From CAWIVH01 sp963839475 (GTDB lineage: Bacteria; Acidobacteriota; UBA6911), in contig CAWIVH010000017.1 in the NCBI GenBank assembly GCA_963839475.1, forward strand, positions 310,001 through 374,000: a stretch of DNA of 64,000 nucleotides, read 5' to 3'. Below are positions 28,428-38,336 of the stretch, one piece after another. The position numbers were made by a program, and so were the translations under genes. Every line of letters starts with the position of its first letter. Position 1 is the first letter of the stretch. The notes beneath the pieces are model-generated. The model was given only the letters and a program-made list of their open reading frames with translations. It had not been told where the DNA came from and did no database searches.

Positions 28428-30026
28428 ATGGGTAAAACGAAATCTCAGCTCATTTCCCTTCCCGCAGTCCTGCTCGCATCGCTGGTGCTGCCTCCCGTCG
28501 GAATCGTTCTCTGGTGGCTGCGCCCCTGGGGATCCGGCTGGTTGCGCCGTTCGGCAGCCGTAATCGGACGTATCGCCGTCACCCTGGCGCTGCTGGTTCT
28601 CACAGTGACATACCTGGTTCGCTTCAAGGTGGTGCACATGGAACTTTCGGGCGCCGGCTATAAACCGATGTTCTCCCTGCGCAGCCCAGAGGCTGATCAG
28701 GCCGCGCTAGAGCGGCATCGGGCAGCGCAGGCACGCAGCGCACTCGCAAAACCGGCACCGTCGCCAGTGGAGAAGCCGTCGGAAGAGCCTCCGAGCCAAC
28801 CAGAACTGAAAACGGCTCCCGCCGCAGCGACACCGGCGAAGCCCGAGATCGCCGCTCCTGCTCTTTCGGCCGGTTCTGCATGGACTGATTTTAGGGGACC
28901 CAACCGGGCTGCCGTCTACACCGAAGGGGAGATCATGACCTCTTGGCCGACCGGCGGTTTGCGGCCGCTCTGGAAACAACCGGTCGGAGGAGGATATGCG
29001 TCCTTTGTGATCGCAAATGGCAAAGCCTTCACGATCGAACAGCGGCGGGACCAAGAGGTTGTAGCGGCTTATGAAATAGCATCGGGCCGGGAAATCTGGA
29101 TCAACGGGTGGAAAACACTTTTCAGCGAATCCCTGGGGGGAGACGGTCCCCGAGCCACACCGATCTGGGATGAGGGAAGATTATACGCGCTCGGCGCCGC
29201 CGGGGAATTCCGTTGCTACGCTTCGAACACGGGGACCGTCCTGTGGTCGAAGAATATCCTGAAGGATAGCAACGCAACAAACTTGACCTGGGGAATGTCA
29301 GCATCACCCCTTGTTGTGGATGATCAGGTTGTCGTCGCTCCGGGCGGTCGCGGCCGATCGGTCACAGCCTACAACAAACGCACGGGGCAATTTCTCTGGG
29401 GCGCGCTGGATGACAAAGCGGCTTATTCCTCCCCGATCCTCACGACGGTGGCAGGCCAAAGGCAGATCGTGATCGTAACCGGGACGCGTCTGGTGGGTCT
29501 CGCCGTCGAAGGAGGCAAACTCCTGTGGGAATATCCCTGGATCACCGCAAACCAGATCAACTGCGCGCAGCCGGTCGTCGTGGACTCAAGCCACATTTTC
29601 GTTTCGTCAGGCTATGACCATGGATCCGCGCTTGTTGAGGTCGATCGAAAGGACGGCAGCTATTCTGTCCGGACTGTCTGGGAAAACAAAAACCTAAAAA
29701 ACCGATTCAACAGCTCGGTTCTGTTTGAAGGGCACATATACGGCTTCGACGAAGGGATTTTTGCGTGCATCGATGCGCTCACGGGGGAGCGGAAATGGAA
29801 AGGCGGCCGCTATGGCTATGGACAGATGATTCTTGCGGGAAACCACATCATCCTACTGACAGAGTCAGGAGATCTGGCACTTTTGAAAGCCACACCCGAT
29901 TCGCTGCAGGAGGTGGCACGGTTCGAGGCCATTTCCGGAAAAACCTGGAATGTCCCGGCGATATCGGGAGGAATTCTTCTCGTCCGTAATGCCCGCGAAA
30001 TGGCGGCTTTCAAGGTCGCGCCCTGA
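28428..30026 (+). CDS. PQQ-like beta-propeller protein with membrane anchor
   Basis: 532 residues from the ATG at 28428 with AGAGGTG upstream. Two N-terminal membrane helices (about 8-30 and 40-62), then a Pro/Ala-rich linker (about 90-145), then a WD40-like PQQ propeller with repeated blades (WTDFRGPNRAAVY, KQPVGGGYASFVIANGKAF, VTAYNKRTGQFLWG, IDALTGERKW). Outer membrane assembly factors and quinoprotein dehydrogenases share this fold; no cytochrome c motif is seen. A TATAAT at 28394-28399 may be its -10 box. It is divergent from the Gfo/Idh gene. Confidence 0.85.
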   Translation: MGKTKSQLISLPAVLLASLVLPPVGIVLWWLRPWGSGWLRRSAAVIGRIAVTLALLVLTVTYLVRFKVVHMELSGAGYKPMFSLRSPEADQAALERHRAAQARSALAKPAPSPVEKPSEEPPSQPELKTAPAAATPAKPEIAAPALSAGSAWTDFRGPNRAAVYTEGEIMTSWPTGGLRPLWKQPVGGGYASFVIANGKAFTIEQRRDQEVVAAYEIASGREIWINGWKTLFSESLGGDGPRATPIWDEGRLYALGAAGEFRCYASNTGTVLWSKNILKDSNATNLTWGMSASPLVVDDQVVVAPGGRGRSVTAYNKRTGQFLWGALDDKAAYSSPILTTVAGQRQIVIVTGTRLVGLAVEGGKLLWEYPWITANQINCAQPVVVDSSHIFVSSGYDHGSALVEVDRKDGSYSVRTVWENKNLKNRFNSSVLFEGHIYGFDEGIFACIDALTGERKWKGGRYGYGQMILAGNHIILLTESGDLALLKATPDSLQEVARFEAISGKTWNVPAISGGILLVRNAREMAAFKVAP

Positions 30027-30159
30027 TGATTTGCCGTTACAGCCAAGAACCCATAAACGCTCGTTGCACACCTGTTCCTTGCGCACTGTTTAGATTTCCG
30101 CCGAAGCCTTCGAACATGCTCATGAGCTGATCGCTGCCAGGCTATCCGGGCAAGGGATC

Positions 30160-32868
30160 CTACCTTTCGCTGCCAAGGGTGATAGTTCTGCCCTTCAAAG
30201 CATCCGAGCTGGCTTTCAGGGTGATCGTTCCTGGCTCTAAACGGCGAGAGCGGATGACAACCAGGCACAAGCCGTTGAAGGCATTGCGCTCGAGCGCCTG
30301 AAACGAATCGTGGCTCGTCGGGTCCCCATTATCCACGGCGACAATATCTCCCGGGCCGGAGACTTCAAAATGCACGTGGTTTTGTGCCCGCGGCACCTGC
30401 ATTCCATCCTTATCCGCTATGGTCACGGTGACAAACGACAGGTCGCGGCCATCTGCCTTGATTGTAGCCCGGTCAGGCTTCAGCATGATCACCGCTGCCG
30501 GACCCGTGGTGCGGTTGCCGATTTCCGACCATTTTTTCCCAGCCTTATAGGCGACGGCACGAACTTCGCCTGGCTCATAGACAACATCATCCCATCGAAA
30601 ACGATATTGCAGTGGCTCTCTCTTTTTCCTTCCGAGTGATTTTCCGTTCAGGAAAAGCTCGATCTCGTCGCCGTTGGAGTAGACATGCACGGGAGTGACT
30701 TGACCCAGGCGTTCCGGCCAATTCCAGTGCGGTAGAATGTGAACCATCGGAAATTCAGGCTTCCAGCGTGACTGGTAGAGGTAGAAACGGTCTTTCTTGA
30801 AACCGGCCAGGTCCAAGATCCCGAAGTATGAACTGCGTGAAGGGACCCGAATCTTGCCAAGCTCTTTGAGCTCCTTTTCCATGCGGGCCCTCTCCGAGGC
30901 ATCGGAGAAATTCAGGAGATTGGTGACGTCCCGGTTATAGGGGGTCGGCTCACCCAGATAGTCGAATCCTGTCCAGACGAACTCTCCTGCAACAAACGGA
31001 TTCTGGTCCAAACCCTTCCATTCCACATCGGGAGGCCATGCCCAAGGCGGGGCATAAAGATCATACGAACTCATCTGGAAATCGGCTTTGCCGCCGGATT
31101 TGTCATTGCCGACAGGAAAGAAATATTCTCCCCTCGTGCTAATGCAGGAGGACGTTTCACTTCCAGCAATCGGAAGGGAGGGATTCTGCGAATGAAATTT
31201 CGTATATTCGGTGGGTTTGTAGTTGTAACCAAAAACATCGATGGTCTTCTGAAATCCGTTATAGCCTGCATCCACATTGTTGCAGCCGGCAGTAACCCCG
31301 CGGGTTGGGTCCTCGTCGTGGACGATGGAGGTCAACTCGGCAGCAAGTTTGTGTCCATCCCCGGGGCGCTGTTCGCGAATCTCGTTCCCGATGCTCCAGA
31401 GAACAACACTGGGATGATTCCGGTCGCGCCGCACCATGGCACGAAGATCCTTTTCATACCAGTCGTTGAACAGAAGGTGGTAATCGTTGCGGGCCTTTCC
31501 CAACCTCCAGCAATCGAAGGCTTCAACCATTAGGACCATGCCCTTGCGGTCGCAGAGTTCCAGCAATTCCGGGGCCGGAGGATTGTGGCTCGTCCGGATG
31601 GCGTTAGCACCCATTTCCTTGAGCAGTTCAATTTGCCTTTCGAGTGCCCGGTAGTTCACCGCTGCTCCAAGAGCACCAAGATCGTGATGATTGCAGACGC
31701 CATTCAGGGGAACACGTTCCCCGTTTAGAAGAAAGCCGTTTTCAGCATCGAATCGAACGGATCGGATGCCGAAGGGAGTTACGTGGCGGTCGGTGACTTT
31801 TCCAGCCTGTTCAATCGTGATCACGGCCTCATAAAGCTGAGGATTTTTAATGCTCCACAAGTTGGGATTGGTTATAGACAGGCTTGATCGAATGGGCGCG
31901 CTTCGGCCGGGATTGAGCCGGGCCTGCACTTTCCCCCCAGCGGCAACGGCGGGTCCGGCGATCTTTCCTTTTGCATCCAGCAAATATATCTGCACGGCTA
32001 CCGTAACACCGGCCTCGGTCGCAGAATGGTTTGCCAGGCTGATCTCAATTTCAACCCTTGCTTTTTCCCTGGTGACCTCGGGAGTTGTAATGAAGGCCCC
32101 CCAGTGCGCGACATGAATCGGGGCGGTTTTAACCAGCCAGACGTTGCGATAGATTCCTCCACCGGGGTACCAGCGCGAGGACTCGGGCGGATTGTCCAGC
32201 CTGATGGCCAGCACGTTTTCGCCTCCAAAACGGACATGCGGTGTTAGATCGAGCTGAAACGAAGAGTATCCGTAGGGCCACCCTCCGACAAACCGGCCAT
32301 TGAGCCACACGGCCGCGTACGACATCGCTCCGTCGATATCCAGGAAAAGCCGTTTGTCCCTGTCCGCAGTATCCACGGTAAAATGCTTACGATACCAACC
32401 GATGCCCCACCAGGGCAGTTTGCCGGTTTCACCCGGGTATTCTTGCTTGAACGGGCCCTCAATCCCCCAGTCATGCGGCAGATCCAGCTTTCTCCAACCC
32501 TGATCATCGAATTCGGGACGAACATAAGAAATACCTGAACCCGGATCGGCGATATCACCCGGAATGGATCGGGAGGGTTCTCCCTGTTTCTTCAACTCAT
32601 CGCCGGTTGCGTTCACTCGAGTGCGAATCTTCTCCCATGCGAGCGCTCCGCCGGCATCCTCAGGATCTCCTTTCTGAAAGCGCCAGTCCAAGTTCAGCGA
32701 GAGCCGCACCCGGGGAGAGCCTTCCGATTGCGCCAGAATCCTGCTGCTTTCATTGAGGTAGAACGAGCCCAGGCCTGCACAAAAAACCGCAAGAACGCGC
32801 AGGAATTGCGTACCCCGCGACCTTCGGCCGCCGGACCATCGGCGATTTCGAGCGGAATAGGTATGCAT
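30160..32868 (-). CDS. Glycoside hydrolase family 2 beta-galactosidase
   Basis: 902 residues from the ATG at 32868; the frame extends upstream to 33057, but the later start places a signal sequence (about 20-45) at the N-terminus. Sugar-binding, immunoglobulin-like and TIM-barrel GH2 domains follow in order. The acid/base Glu lies in VVLWSIGNEI near residue 496 and the nucleophile Glu in GSETSS near residue 571. A C-terminal extension carries further Ig-like domains, as in BgaA-type enzymes. It would cleave terminal beta-galactosides outside the cytoplasm. It is divergent from the aldo/keto-like gene at 33042. Confidence 0.93.
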   Translation of the reverse strand: MHTYSARNRRWSGGRRSRGTQFLRVLAVFCAGLGSFYLNESSRILAQSEGSPRVRLSLNLDWRFQKGDPEDAGGALAWEKIRTRVNATGDELKKQGEPSRSIPGDIADPGSGISYVRPEFDDQGWRKLDLPHDWGIEGPFKQEYPGETGKLPWWGIGWYRKHFTVDTADRDKRLFLDIDGAMSYAAVWLNGRFVGGWPYGYSSFQLDLTPHVRFGGENVLAIRLDNPPESSRWYPGGGIYRNVWLVKTAPIHVAHWGAFITTPEVTREKARVEIEISLANHSATEAGVTVAVQIYLLDAKGKIAGPAVAAGGKVQARLNPGRSAPIRSSLSITNPNLWSIKNPQLYEAVITIEQAGKVTDRHVTPFGIRSVRFDAENGFLLNGERVPLNGVCNHHDLGALGAAVNYRALERQIELLKEMGANAIRTSHNPPAPELLELCDRKGMVLMVEAFDCWRLGKARNDYHLLFNDWYEKDLRAMVRRDRNHPSVVLWSIGNEIREQRPGDGHKLAAELTSIVHDEDPTRGVTAGCNNVDAGYNGFQKTIDVFGYNYKPTEYTKFHSQNPSLPIAGSETSSCISTRGEYFFPVGNDKSGGKADFQMSSYDLYAPPWAWPPDVEWKGLDQNPFVAGEFVWTGFDYLGEPTPYNRDVTNLLNFSDASERARMEKELKELGKIRVPSRSSYFGILDLAGFKKDRFYLYQSRWKPEFPMVHILPHWNWPERLGQVTPVHVYSNGDEIELFLNGKSLGRKKREPLQYRFRWDDVVYEPGEVRAVAYKAGKKWSEIGNRTTGPAAVIMLKPDRATIKADGRDLSFVTVTIADKDGMQVPRAQNHVHFEVSGPGDIVAVDNGDPTSHDSFQALERNAFNGLCLVVIRSRRLEPGTITLKASSDALKGRTITLGSER

Positions 32869-33041
32869 GACACCTCCAGTGATTTCGGCTGACTGAGGCG
32901 AGAATACTCCAAAAGCCGGGGCGATAGCTTCCCAAAATCGGCCGGATAACGTTTGACTGGCGAGATCCATGGCGGTAAGCTCGCCAAAGGAAGCCACCGA
33001 ACATTGACATTCAGATCCGGCAATCACCATCGGAGAAAACC

Positions 33042-34001
33042 ATGAATCCGAAAACATTCAATTCACCCGGAACCGGACGCAGGGATTTTTTGAAGCAGGC
33101 GTACAGCGGAGCTGCGGCAGCGACCATTGCAGGATTTGCAGCCGATGCCAATGCTGCAGCAAGCCGCGCCAGACCCGAGACGGTGCTGCCGACAATCCGG
33201 CTCGGAGGGCACGAGGTGACGCGATTGATTGCCGGTGGAAATCCAATCGGGGGATTCGGCCACTCGGTTCCCAACATGAGCCGGCACATGCTGGAATACT
33301 TCACCACGGAGCGTACGGTCGAATTCCTGGAAAAATGCGTGCGAGAAGGAATCAATACCTGGCAGTTCGACCACATGGAAAAACCGATCGCTGCGCTGCG
33401 CGCCGTGCGCGAGCGGGGATCCAAACTGAACTTCATCTGCCTTCACGCGGAACGGCCCAAGGACGCTCCGCTCAAAACCGTCATTGCGGAAATGAATCCG
33501 ATCGCATTCGTGCACCACGGCGGTGTGACAGACTCCCTTTTCCGGGCCGGAAAGGCGCAGCAAGTAAAGGATTTCGTAAAAAAGGTCCACGACGCCGGCG
33601 TCCTGGCAGGAGTTTCATCCCATTGTCCCGACAACATCAAGCGGATGGCCGACGAAGGCTGGGAAAACGACCTTTTCATGACCTGTTTCTACTATGTCTC
33701 CCGCCCCAAAGAAGATCAGAAGAAACTCCTCGGTAAAGCAGTGGTGGATGAGCCGTTTTTTGACTCGGACCCTGAAGATATGACCCAGGTCATCCGACAG
33801 GTCGGTAAGCCTTGTCTGGGTTTCAAGATTCTTGCCGCTGGCCGGAAGTGCTCCAACCAGGGAACGGTCCAGGATGCCTTCCGGTATGCTTTTGAAAGAA
33901 TCAAAGCCACCGACGCCGTAATCGTTGGGATGTACCCGCGCTTCGAAGACGAGATCCACCTCAACGTCGAGTATGCACGGAAATTCGGCACACTCACCTA
34001 A
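33042..34001 (+). CDS. Tat-exported aldo/keto reductase-like TIM-barrel protein
   Basis: 319 residues with a twin-arginine leader GRRDFLKQAYSGAAAATIAG and AxA-type cleavage near residue 36. The rest is a (beta/alpha)8 pattern (TIRLGGHEVTRLIAGGNPIG; FVHHGGVTDSLF) related to aldo/keto reductases, but I do not see the usual Asp-Tyr-Lys-His tetrad in standard spacing. It may act on sugars without NADPH. Proteins of this kind recur beside Gfo/Idh and DUF1080 genes. Function remains unassigned. Confidence 0.72.
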   Translation: MNPKTFNSPGTGRRDFLKQAYSGAAAATIAGFAADANAAASRARPETVLPTIRLGGHEVTRLIAGGNPIGGFGHSVPNMSRHMLEYFTTERTVEFLEKCVREGINTWQFDHMEKPIAALRAVRERGSKLNFICLHAERPKDAPLKTVIAEMNPIAFVHHGGVTDSLFRAGKAQQVKDFVKKVHDAGVLAGVSSHCPDNIKRMADEGWENDLFMTCFYYVSRPKEDQKKLLGKAVVDEPFFDSDPEDMTQVIRQVGKPCLGFKILAAGRKCSNQGTVQDAFRYAFERIKATDAVIVGMYPRFEDEIHLNVEYARKFGTLT

Positions 34002-34202
34002 AGTGCCAATTTTCACAGATGAATCCGAGCTTCGGGGGAAAGGAGGATTCACCCGGACGGGCACCGGCTCAATGCCATGGTCCGAAAACGCGGCAGGGCA
34101 ACCTGCATCCAGAATTCAGGCTCCACCGAAAGCGGCCTGCAATTATAACAACAGACGCTCTGGAGAGAACTATATCAGCAGCAAAGTCGACACCGTCGCC
34201 AA

Positions 34203-34838
34203 CTACCTGGAGGTCAGATCACGGATGAAGATGTCTTTAAAACGCATGTTTCCTTTGCCACCGGAATGCAGCTGCAAAGCGATGTAGCCATCGAATGACT
34301 TGGGTGTGGGATCGGTGAAGTCGATCATTAGAACACCATTCAGATAGGAGACATAGCGATTGGATTCCACCTTCATCAGGTATTCATTCCAGTCGTAGGG
34401 ACGGATAATGGGCTCGAGTTCAGCGGCAGGCCAGACTATCCACTGACGCCCGTCGCCATACACGCCGCCGGTGTGACGGCCGACGGTTCGATCGATCTCG
34501 AACTGCAGTCCCTGACTTACGGCAGCCGTCCCGGGTTTGAAATCAGTGTGGAAAAATACACCGCTGTTGCCTTCGGCTTCGCACTTGAAGCGGAGGAAGA
34601 GATGGAAATCCTTGTATTTTTTCTCGGTTCGCAGATATCCGTACTCCTCTGACACGCCCTGCCCATGAATTGTTCCATCCTCGACGTCCCATTTCTCATT
34701 TCCGACTTTGGCCCACCCCGTCAGATCTTTCCCGTTGAACAAGGATACCCACTGCTCCCCGGGCAATTGCGGCCTTGGCGACTGTGCCATGGCCAGCGCT
34801 GCGGTCAAAAACACTGCAAAAAATCGGAACATTCTCAT
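34203..34838 (-). CDS. DUF1080 (3-keto-disaccharide hydrolase) domain protein
   Basis: 211 residues. A Sec signal (about 3-20, ending AMAQ) precedes a single concanavalin-like DUF1080 domain: EQWVSLFNGKDLTGWAKVG, a mid motif SGVFFHTDF, and a C-terminal YIALQLHSGGKGNMRFKDI. Members hydrolyse 3-keto-glycosides produced by Gfo/Idh-type dehydrogenases. The start is set at the ATG at 34838, with AGGAGG close upstream; ATG at 34832 is also possible. It converges with the aldo/keto-like gene. Confidence 0.9.
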   Translation of the reverse strand: MRMFRFFAVFLTAALAMAQSPRPQLPGEQWVSLFNGKDLTGWAKVGNEKWDVEDGTIHGQGVSEEYGYLRTEKKYKDFHLFLRFKCEAEGNSGVFFHTDFKPGTAAVSQGLQFEIDRTVGRHTGGVYGDGRQWIVWPAAELEPIIRPYDWNEYLMKVESNRYVSYLNGVLMIDFTDPTPKSFDGYIALQLHSGGKGNMRFKDIFIRDLTSR

Positions 34839-35409
34839 CTTTCCTCCTCTGTTCATGCGTGAATGAATCGAGAGCGGTCGCGCCTCTTGTCCTCAGGCTA
34901 GGATCGCACAGGAAAGGCGGTTTTAACAACTGGCCATTTTGCGGTCATCAAACAGCCGTGCATTTTGGGAAAGCCTCGACACCATCGCTCATCCTATCAC
35001 CATTCCCCTCGAGAAAGAGTCCACCCGGTCTTACGCCAGCCGGCCAGACCCGTAAGCTCATCCTCCCCGCAACAGAACCGGCATCCCCGCGAACGGCCAA
35101 AACAAAGAGATAAGATTGTCGATCTGGGAAAACGAGCAGGAATTCGTGTATTGTAGGCTAGGAACGGCATTCCCGGATTGCCGGAACCGGCCTCGTCGCA
35201 ACCAGGCTCTTCATCCCGATTTCTGGGGATGATGCCATGGCAATGAAAGGCCAGCGGAGGCCGCAGATCCGGGCGATGGCATTTCCGCAGAGCTGTGATA
35301 CCACGCTTCGAATGGATCCGAAGTGCAACGCGCGCGGAGATCTGAACCGGCAGCTGGGATTCGGCGATCGTAACAGGTATAGCAGAACCTAGGCATCGGG
35401 AGTTCACTC
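34839..35409. other. Gene-free region between DUF1080 and DUF362 genes
   Basis: 571 bases. Short frames exist on both strands but none has codon usage or homology that I can support. No structured RNA, repeat or clear promoter was found. It must hold the divergent start signals of the two flanking genes. Confidence 0.5.
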
Positions 35410-36576
35410 ATGACCAGCAAGGTATTTTATGGATCCCCGCTCCAGGCCAGAATCGGAGCGGAAGAAACCCTTCCGGCGAAGCTCGACCTGATAATCGAAA
35501 AGCTAAATTTGCGGGAGCGCGTCAAGGGTGAAACGGTGGTCATCAAAATGCACACGGGCAATCAGATGATCTACTCCACCATTCATCCCGTGTTCGTTCG
35601 CCGCGTGGTAAAGGCGGTCAAGGATGGCGGCGGTAAGCCTTTTGTGGCGGACATCAGCTGGGACACCTCGGGGGCGGAAGAGCGCGGCTATTCTTCCGAA
35701 ACACTCGGCTGCCCGGTATACCCGGTCGGCGGACCGGATGAGAGATATTTCTACACTCACAAACGCTCATTCAAAGGAATAAAGGAGTGGAAGGTGGCGG
35801 GCAATATCCAGGACGCCTCTTTCCTGATCAATTTTTCCCATGTCAAGGGGCATCCTTCCTGCGGATTCGGCGCAGCCTTCAAGAACCTGGCGCTGGGCTG
35901 CATGGTGGGTGAAACCCGGCGATTGATGCATGACACCTGCCACTTCGACCGGTACTGGTTTGCCGAGAAATGCCCGAATGAATCGATCCGCAAGAAGATC
36001 ATTGATTCCTGTCCGGTGGGCGCGCTGGTAATTGATAAGGATGACCCGCGCGAGCTCCACCTGCATTTCGAACCCTGTAATCAATGCGGATTGTGCCTGA
36101 AAGCAGCTCCTCCCGGCGCCCTGAAAATCGATCCTGTCAACTTCCACGCATTCCAGAAAGCCTGTGCAATAAGCGCTGCCATCACCCTCTCAACCTTTGC
36201 GCCCGGCAAGGCGGTGCATCTAAGCCTGGCAACACAGATGACTCCGGTTTGCGATTGTTTCGGATTCACAGGGATGCCGATTCTGCCGGATGCAGGCGTC
36301 TTCGGGTCGGATGATATTGTTGCCATTGACCAGGCCGCTTTGGACCGAATCGCACAATACCAGTTGATCGTCGAACATGTCCCTGCTTCCCTGCGGAAAT
36401 GGGTCTATGAAAAAGGGCACCCGTTCCAGCGCCTGCATGGTCCGCTCAAGGACCCTTACAAGGTCGTGGAGTACGGCGAAACCCTGGGATTGGGATCGCG
36501 CAACTATGAACTGGTAGATGTCCTGCCAGTCGACATGAGTGCAAAACCCAGCCGCTGGTTCATCCCGGCGAGCTGA
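35410..36576 (+). CDS. DUF362 protein with a degenerate ferredoxin domain
   Basis: 388 residues. The N-terminal two-thirds is the DUF362 domain (VVIKMHTGNQM; FLINFSHVKGHPSCGFGAAFKNLALG). Near residues 185-240 there is a ferredoxin-like insert: the second motif reads CNQCGLC then LKAAPPGAL, so the fourth Cys normally followed by Pro is replaced by Ala, and the first motif keeps only a scattered set of Cys ending in CP. One 4Fe-4S site is therefore doubtful. DUF362 proteins are cytoplasmic Fe-S proteins of unclear function. It starts the fucosidase-sulfatase run. Confidence 0.88.
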   Translation: MTSKVFYGSPLQARIGAEETLPAKLDLIIEKLNLRERVKGETVVIKMHTGNQMIYSTIHPVFVRRVVKAVKDGGGKPFVADISWDTSGAEERGYSSETLGCPVYPVGGPDERYFYTHKRSFKGIKEWKVAGNIQDASFLINFSHVKGHPSCGFGAAFKNLALGCMVGETRRLMHDTCHFDRYWFAEKCPNESIRKKIIDSCPVGALVIDKDDPRELHLHFEPCNQCGLCLKAAPPGALKIDPVNFHAFQKACAISAAITLSTFAPGKAVHLSLATQMTPVCDCFGFTGMPILPDAGVFGSDDIVAIDQAALDRIAQYQLIVEHVPASLRKWVYEKGHPFQRLHGPLKDPYKVVEYGETLGLGSRNYELVDVLPVDMSAKPSRWFIPAS

Positions 36577-36674
36577 CCTGCCCCCGGGAACCTGATCGTC
36601 GGGAAGCCCCGGCTGGTCGGTGTTGCGAGCGCCAGAGCATTCGATCGGGGCAAATAGTGCCAGGAGCGGATTCA

Positions 36675-38192
36675 ATGATGCAAACAACATTCGATCACCA
36701 GTCTATGTCCGGTGCCAGGAGCCGGATGTCGCTTGCCGCACTGGCGTTCTGCATGGCTCTTTTCTCGGTCTCAACAGAGGCCCAGGAATACCTCCAGCGT
36801 TATTATCCGGAAACCGATCCGTCCGTGGTCCGTCAACTGGAAAAATGGCAGGATCTGAAATTCGGACTGCTTATGCACTGGGGGCCTTATAGCCAATGGG
36901 GAATTGTGGAGTCCTGGTCGATCTGCGCAGAAGACGAACCCTGGTGCCGCAGGAAAAACCCGGACTATGTCGAATACAAGAAAAGCTACGAAGGGCTCAA
37001 GAAGACATTCAACCCCGTCCGGTTTGACCCGGACCGCTGGGCGGCAGCGGCCAACGACGCGGGAATGAAATACGTCGTTTTTACTACCAAGCATCATGAC
37101 GGTTTCTCAATGTTTGACACCCGTCAAACCGCCTACAGGATCACCGACCCGGCCTGCCCGTTCAGCTCGAATCCGAAAGCAAATGTGACCCTCGAGATAT
37201 TCGAAGCCTTCCGGCGGCAAAATTTCATGATCGGAGCCTATTTTTCCAAGCCGGACTGGCATAACGAAAATTACTGGTGGCCCAATTTCGCAACCCCGGA
37301 CCGCAATGTGAACTACAGCATCCCAAAGTACCCCGATCGCTGGAAGAAATTCGTCGAATTCACACACAGCCAGATCATGGAATTGATGACCGATTATGGG
37401 CGCGTGGACATACTTTGGCTGGATGGCGGATGGGTTCGCAAAAAAACCGAGTCGGAAATCCGCGATGAACTTTTCCGTGCGCGCTTTGCCGTCCATCCTC
37501 AGAGCCAAGACATCGACATGCCCGGATTGGTGCGGAAAGCGCGGGAAAAGCAGCCGGGATTGATCGTGGTCGATCGGGCCGTGGAAGGGCCTTACCAGAA
37601 CTACCTCACGCCGGAAAACCAGGTTCCTGGAAAGCTGCTCCCCTACCCATGGGAATCCTGCATCATCATGGGGGGAGGATGGAGCTACACATTCAATGCG
37701 AAATATAGGACCGCACGCGAGTTGGTGCAGATGCTGGTGGATGTCGTGGCAAAAGGCGGCAACCTGTTGCTCAACATCGCGCCGTCGCCTGAAGGCACCT
37801 GGGATGATGCCGCCTATCTTCGCCTGAAGGAGATCGGTAGTTGGATGAAAATCAACGGAGAAGCCATTTATGGTACGCGCCCCCTGCCACCCTATAGAAC
37901 CGGGCAAATTGCCTACACTCAATCCCGGCAGGGCCCGGCTTATGCGATAGTGCTTGCCAGGGAAAACGAAAAACAGATTCCAGCCCATATCACGCTGCCG
38001 TCTTTGATGCCTGCGGAAAAAGCAAAGCTGACTCTTCTGGGAAGCAAAGACGAGCTGGAGTGGAAACAGAGCGGAGCGGACCTCGAAATAGCTATCCCTG
38101 AAAGGCTCCGGGATTATCAGCCGGGAGCCCACGCTTGGACGATCAGGATCTCGGAGGTCTCCAAGGGCGCCGGACCCAAGAGTATTCCATAG
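36675..38192 (+). CDS. Alpha-L-fucosidase, GH29 family
   Basis: 505 residues from the ATG at 36675, chosen for AGGAG eight bases upstream; an upstream GTG at 36657 is in frame. A Sec signal covers about 12-28 (LAALAFCMALFSVSTEA). The catalytic TIM barrel has FGLLMHWGPYSQWG, FTTKHHDGFSMFD and the nucleophile Asp in VDILWLDGGWV near residue 250. A C-terminal beta-sandwich follows. It releases terminal alpha-L-fucose in the periplasm or outside the cell. A sulfatase follows 144 bases downstream, which suggests sulfated fucose-containing glycans. Confidence 0.93.
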   Translation: MMQTTFDHQSMSGARSRMSLAALAFCMALFSVSTEAQEYLQRYYPETDPSVVRQLEKWQDLKFGLLMHWGPYSQWGIVESWSICAEDEPWCRRKNPDYVEYKKSYEGLKKTFNPVRFDPDRWAAAANDAGMKYVVFTTKHHDGFSMFDTRQTAYRITDPACPFSSNPKANVTLEIFEAFRRQNFMIGAYFSKPDWHNENYWWPNFATPDRNVNYSIPKYPDRWKKFVEFTHSQIMELMTDYGRVDILWLDGGWVRKKTESEIRDELFRARFAVHPQSQDIDMPGLVRKAREKQPGLIVVDRAVEGPYQNYLTPENQVPGKLLPYPWESCIIMGGGWSYTFNAKYRTARELVQMLVDVVAKGGNLLLNIAPSPEGTWDDAAYLRLKEIGSWMKINGEAIYGTRPLPPYRTGQIAYTQSRQGPAYAIVLARENEKQIPAHITLPSLMPAEKAKLTLLGSKDELEWKQSGADLEIAIPERLRDYQPGAHAWTIRISEVSKGAGPKSIP

Positions 38193-38336
38193 ACGGTGTC
38201 GTCCTGTTAACAAAGTGGTAAACGGAGATCCCAACCACGAATCTGGCCCCGGCCAGCGGATCGGAAAAAGCAGTGTGTCACAGGGCAACGGGAGATCCAG
38301 TTCTGATCCTACCCGATTGCCCGGAGGAGTCATCGC

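Noticed and set aside
37107..38333. 408-residue minus-strand frame
   Set aside because: Lies wholly opposite the GH29 fucosidase, which has a signal peptide, catalytic motifs and a ribosome site; long antisense frames are common in GC-rich genes.
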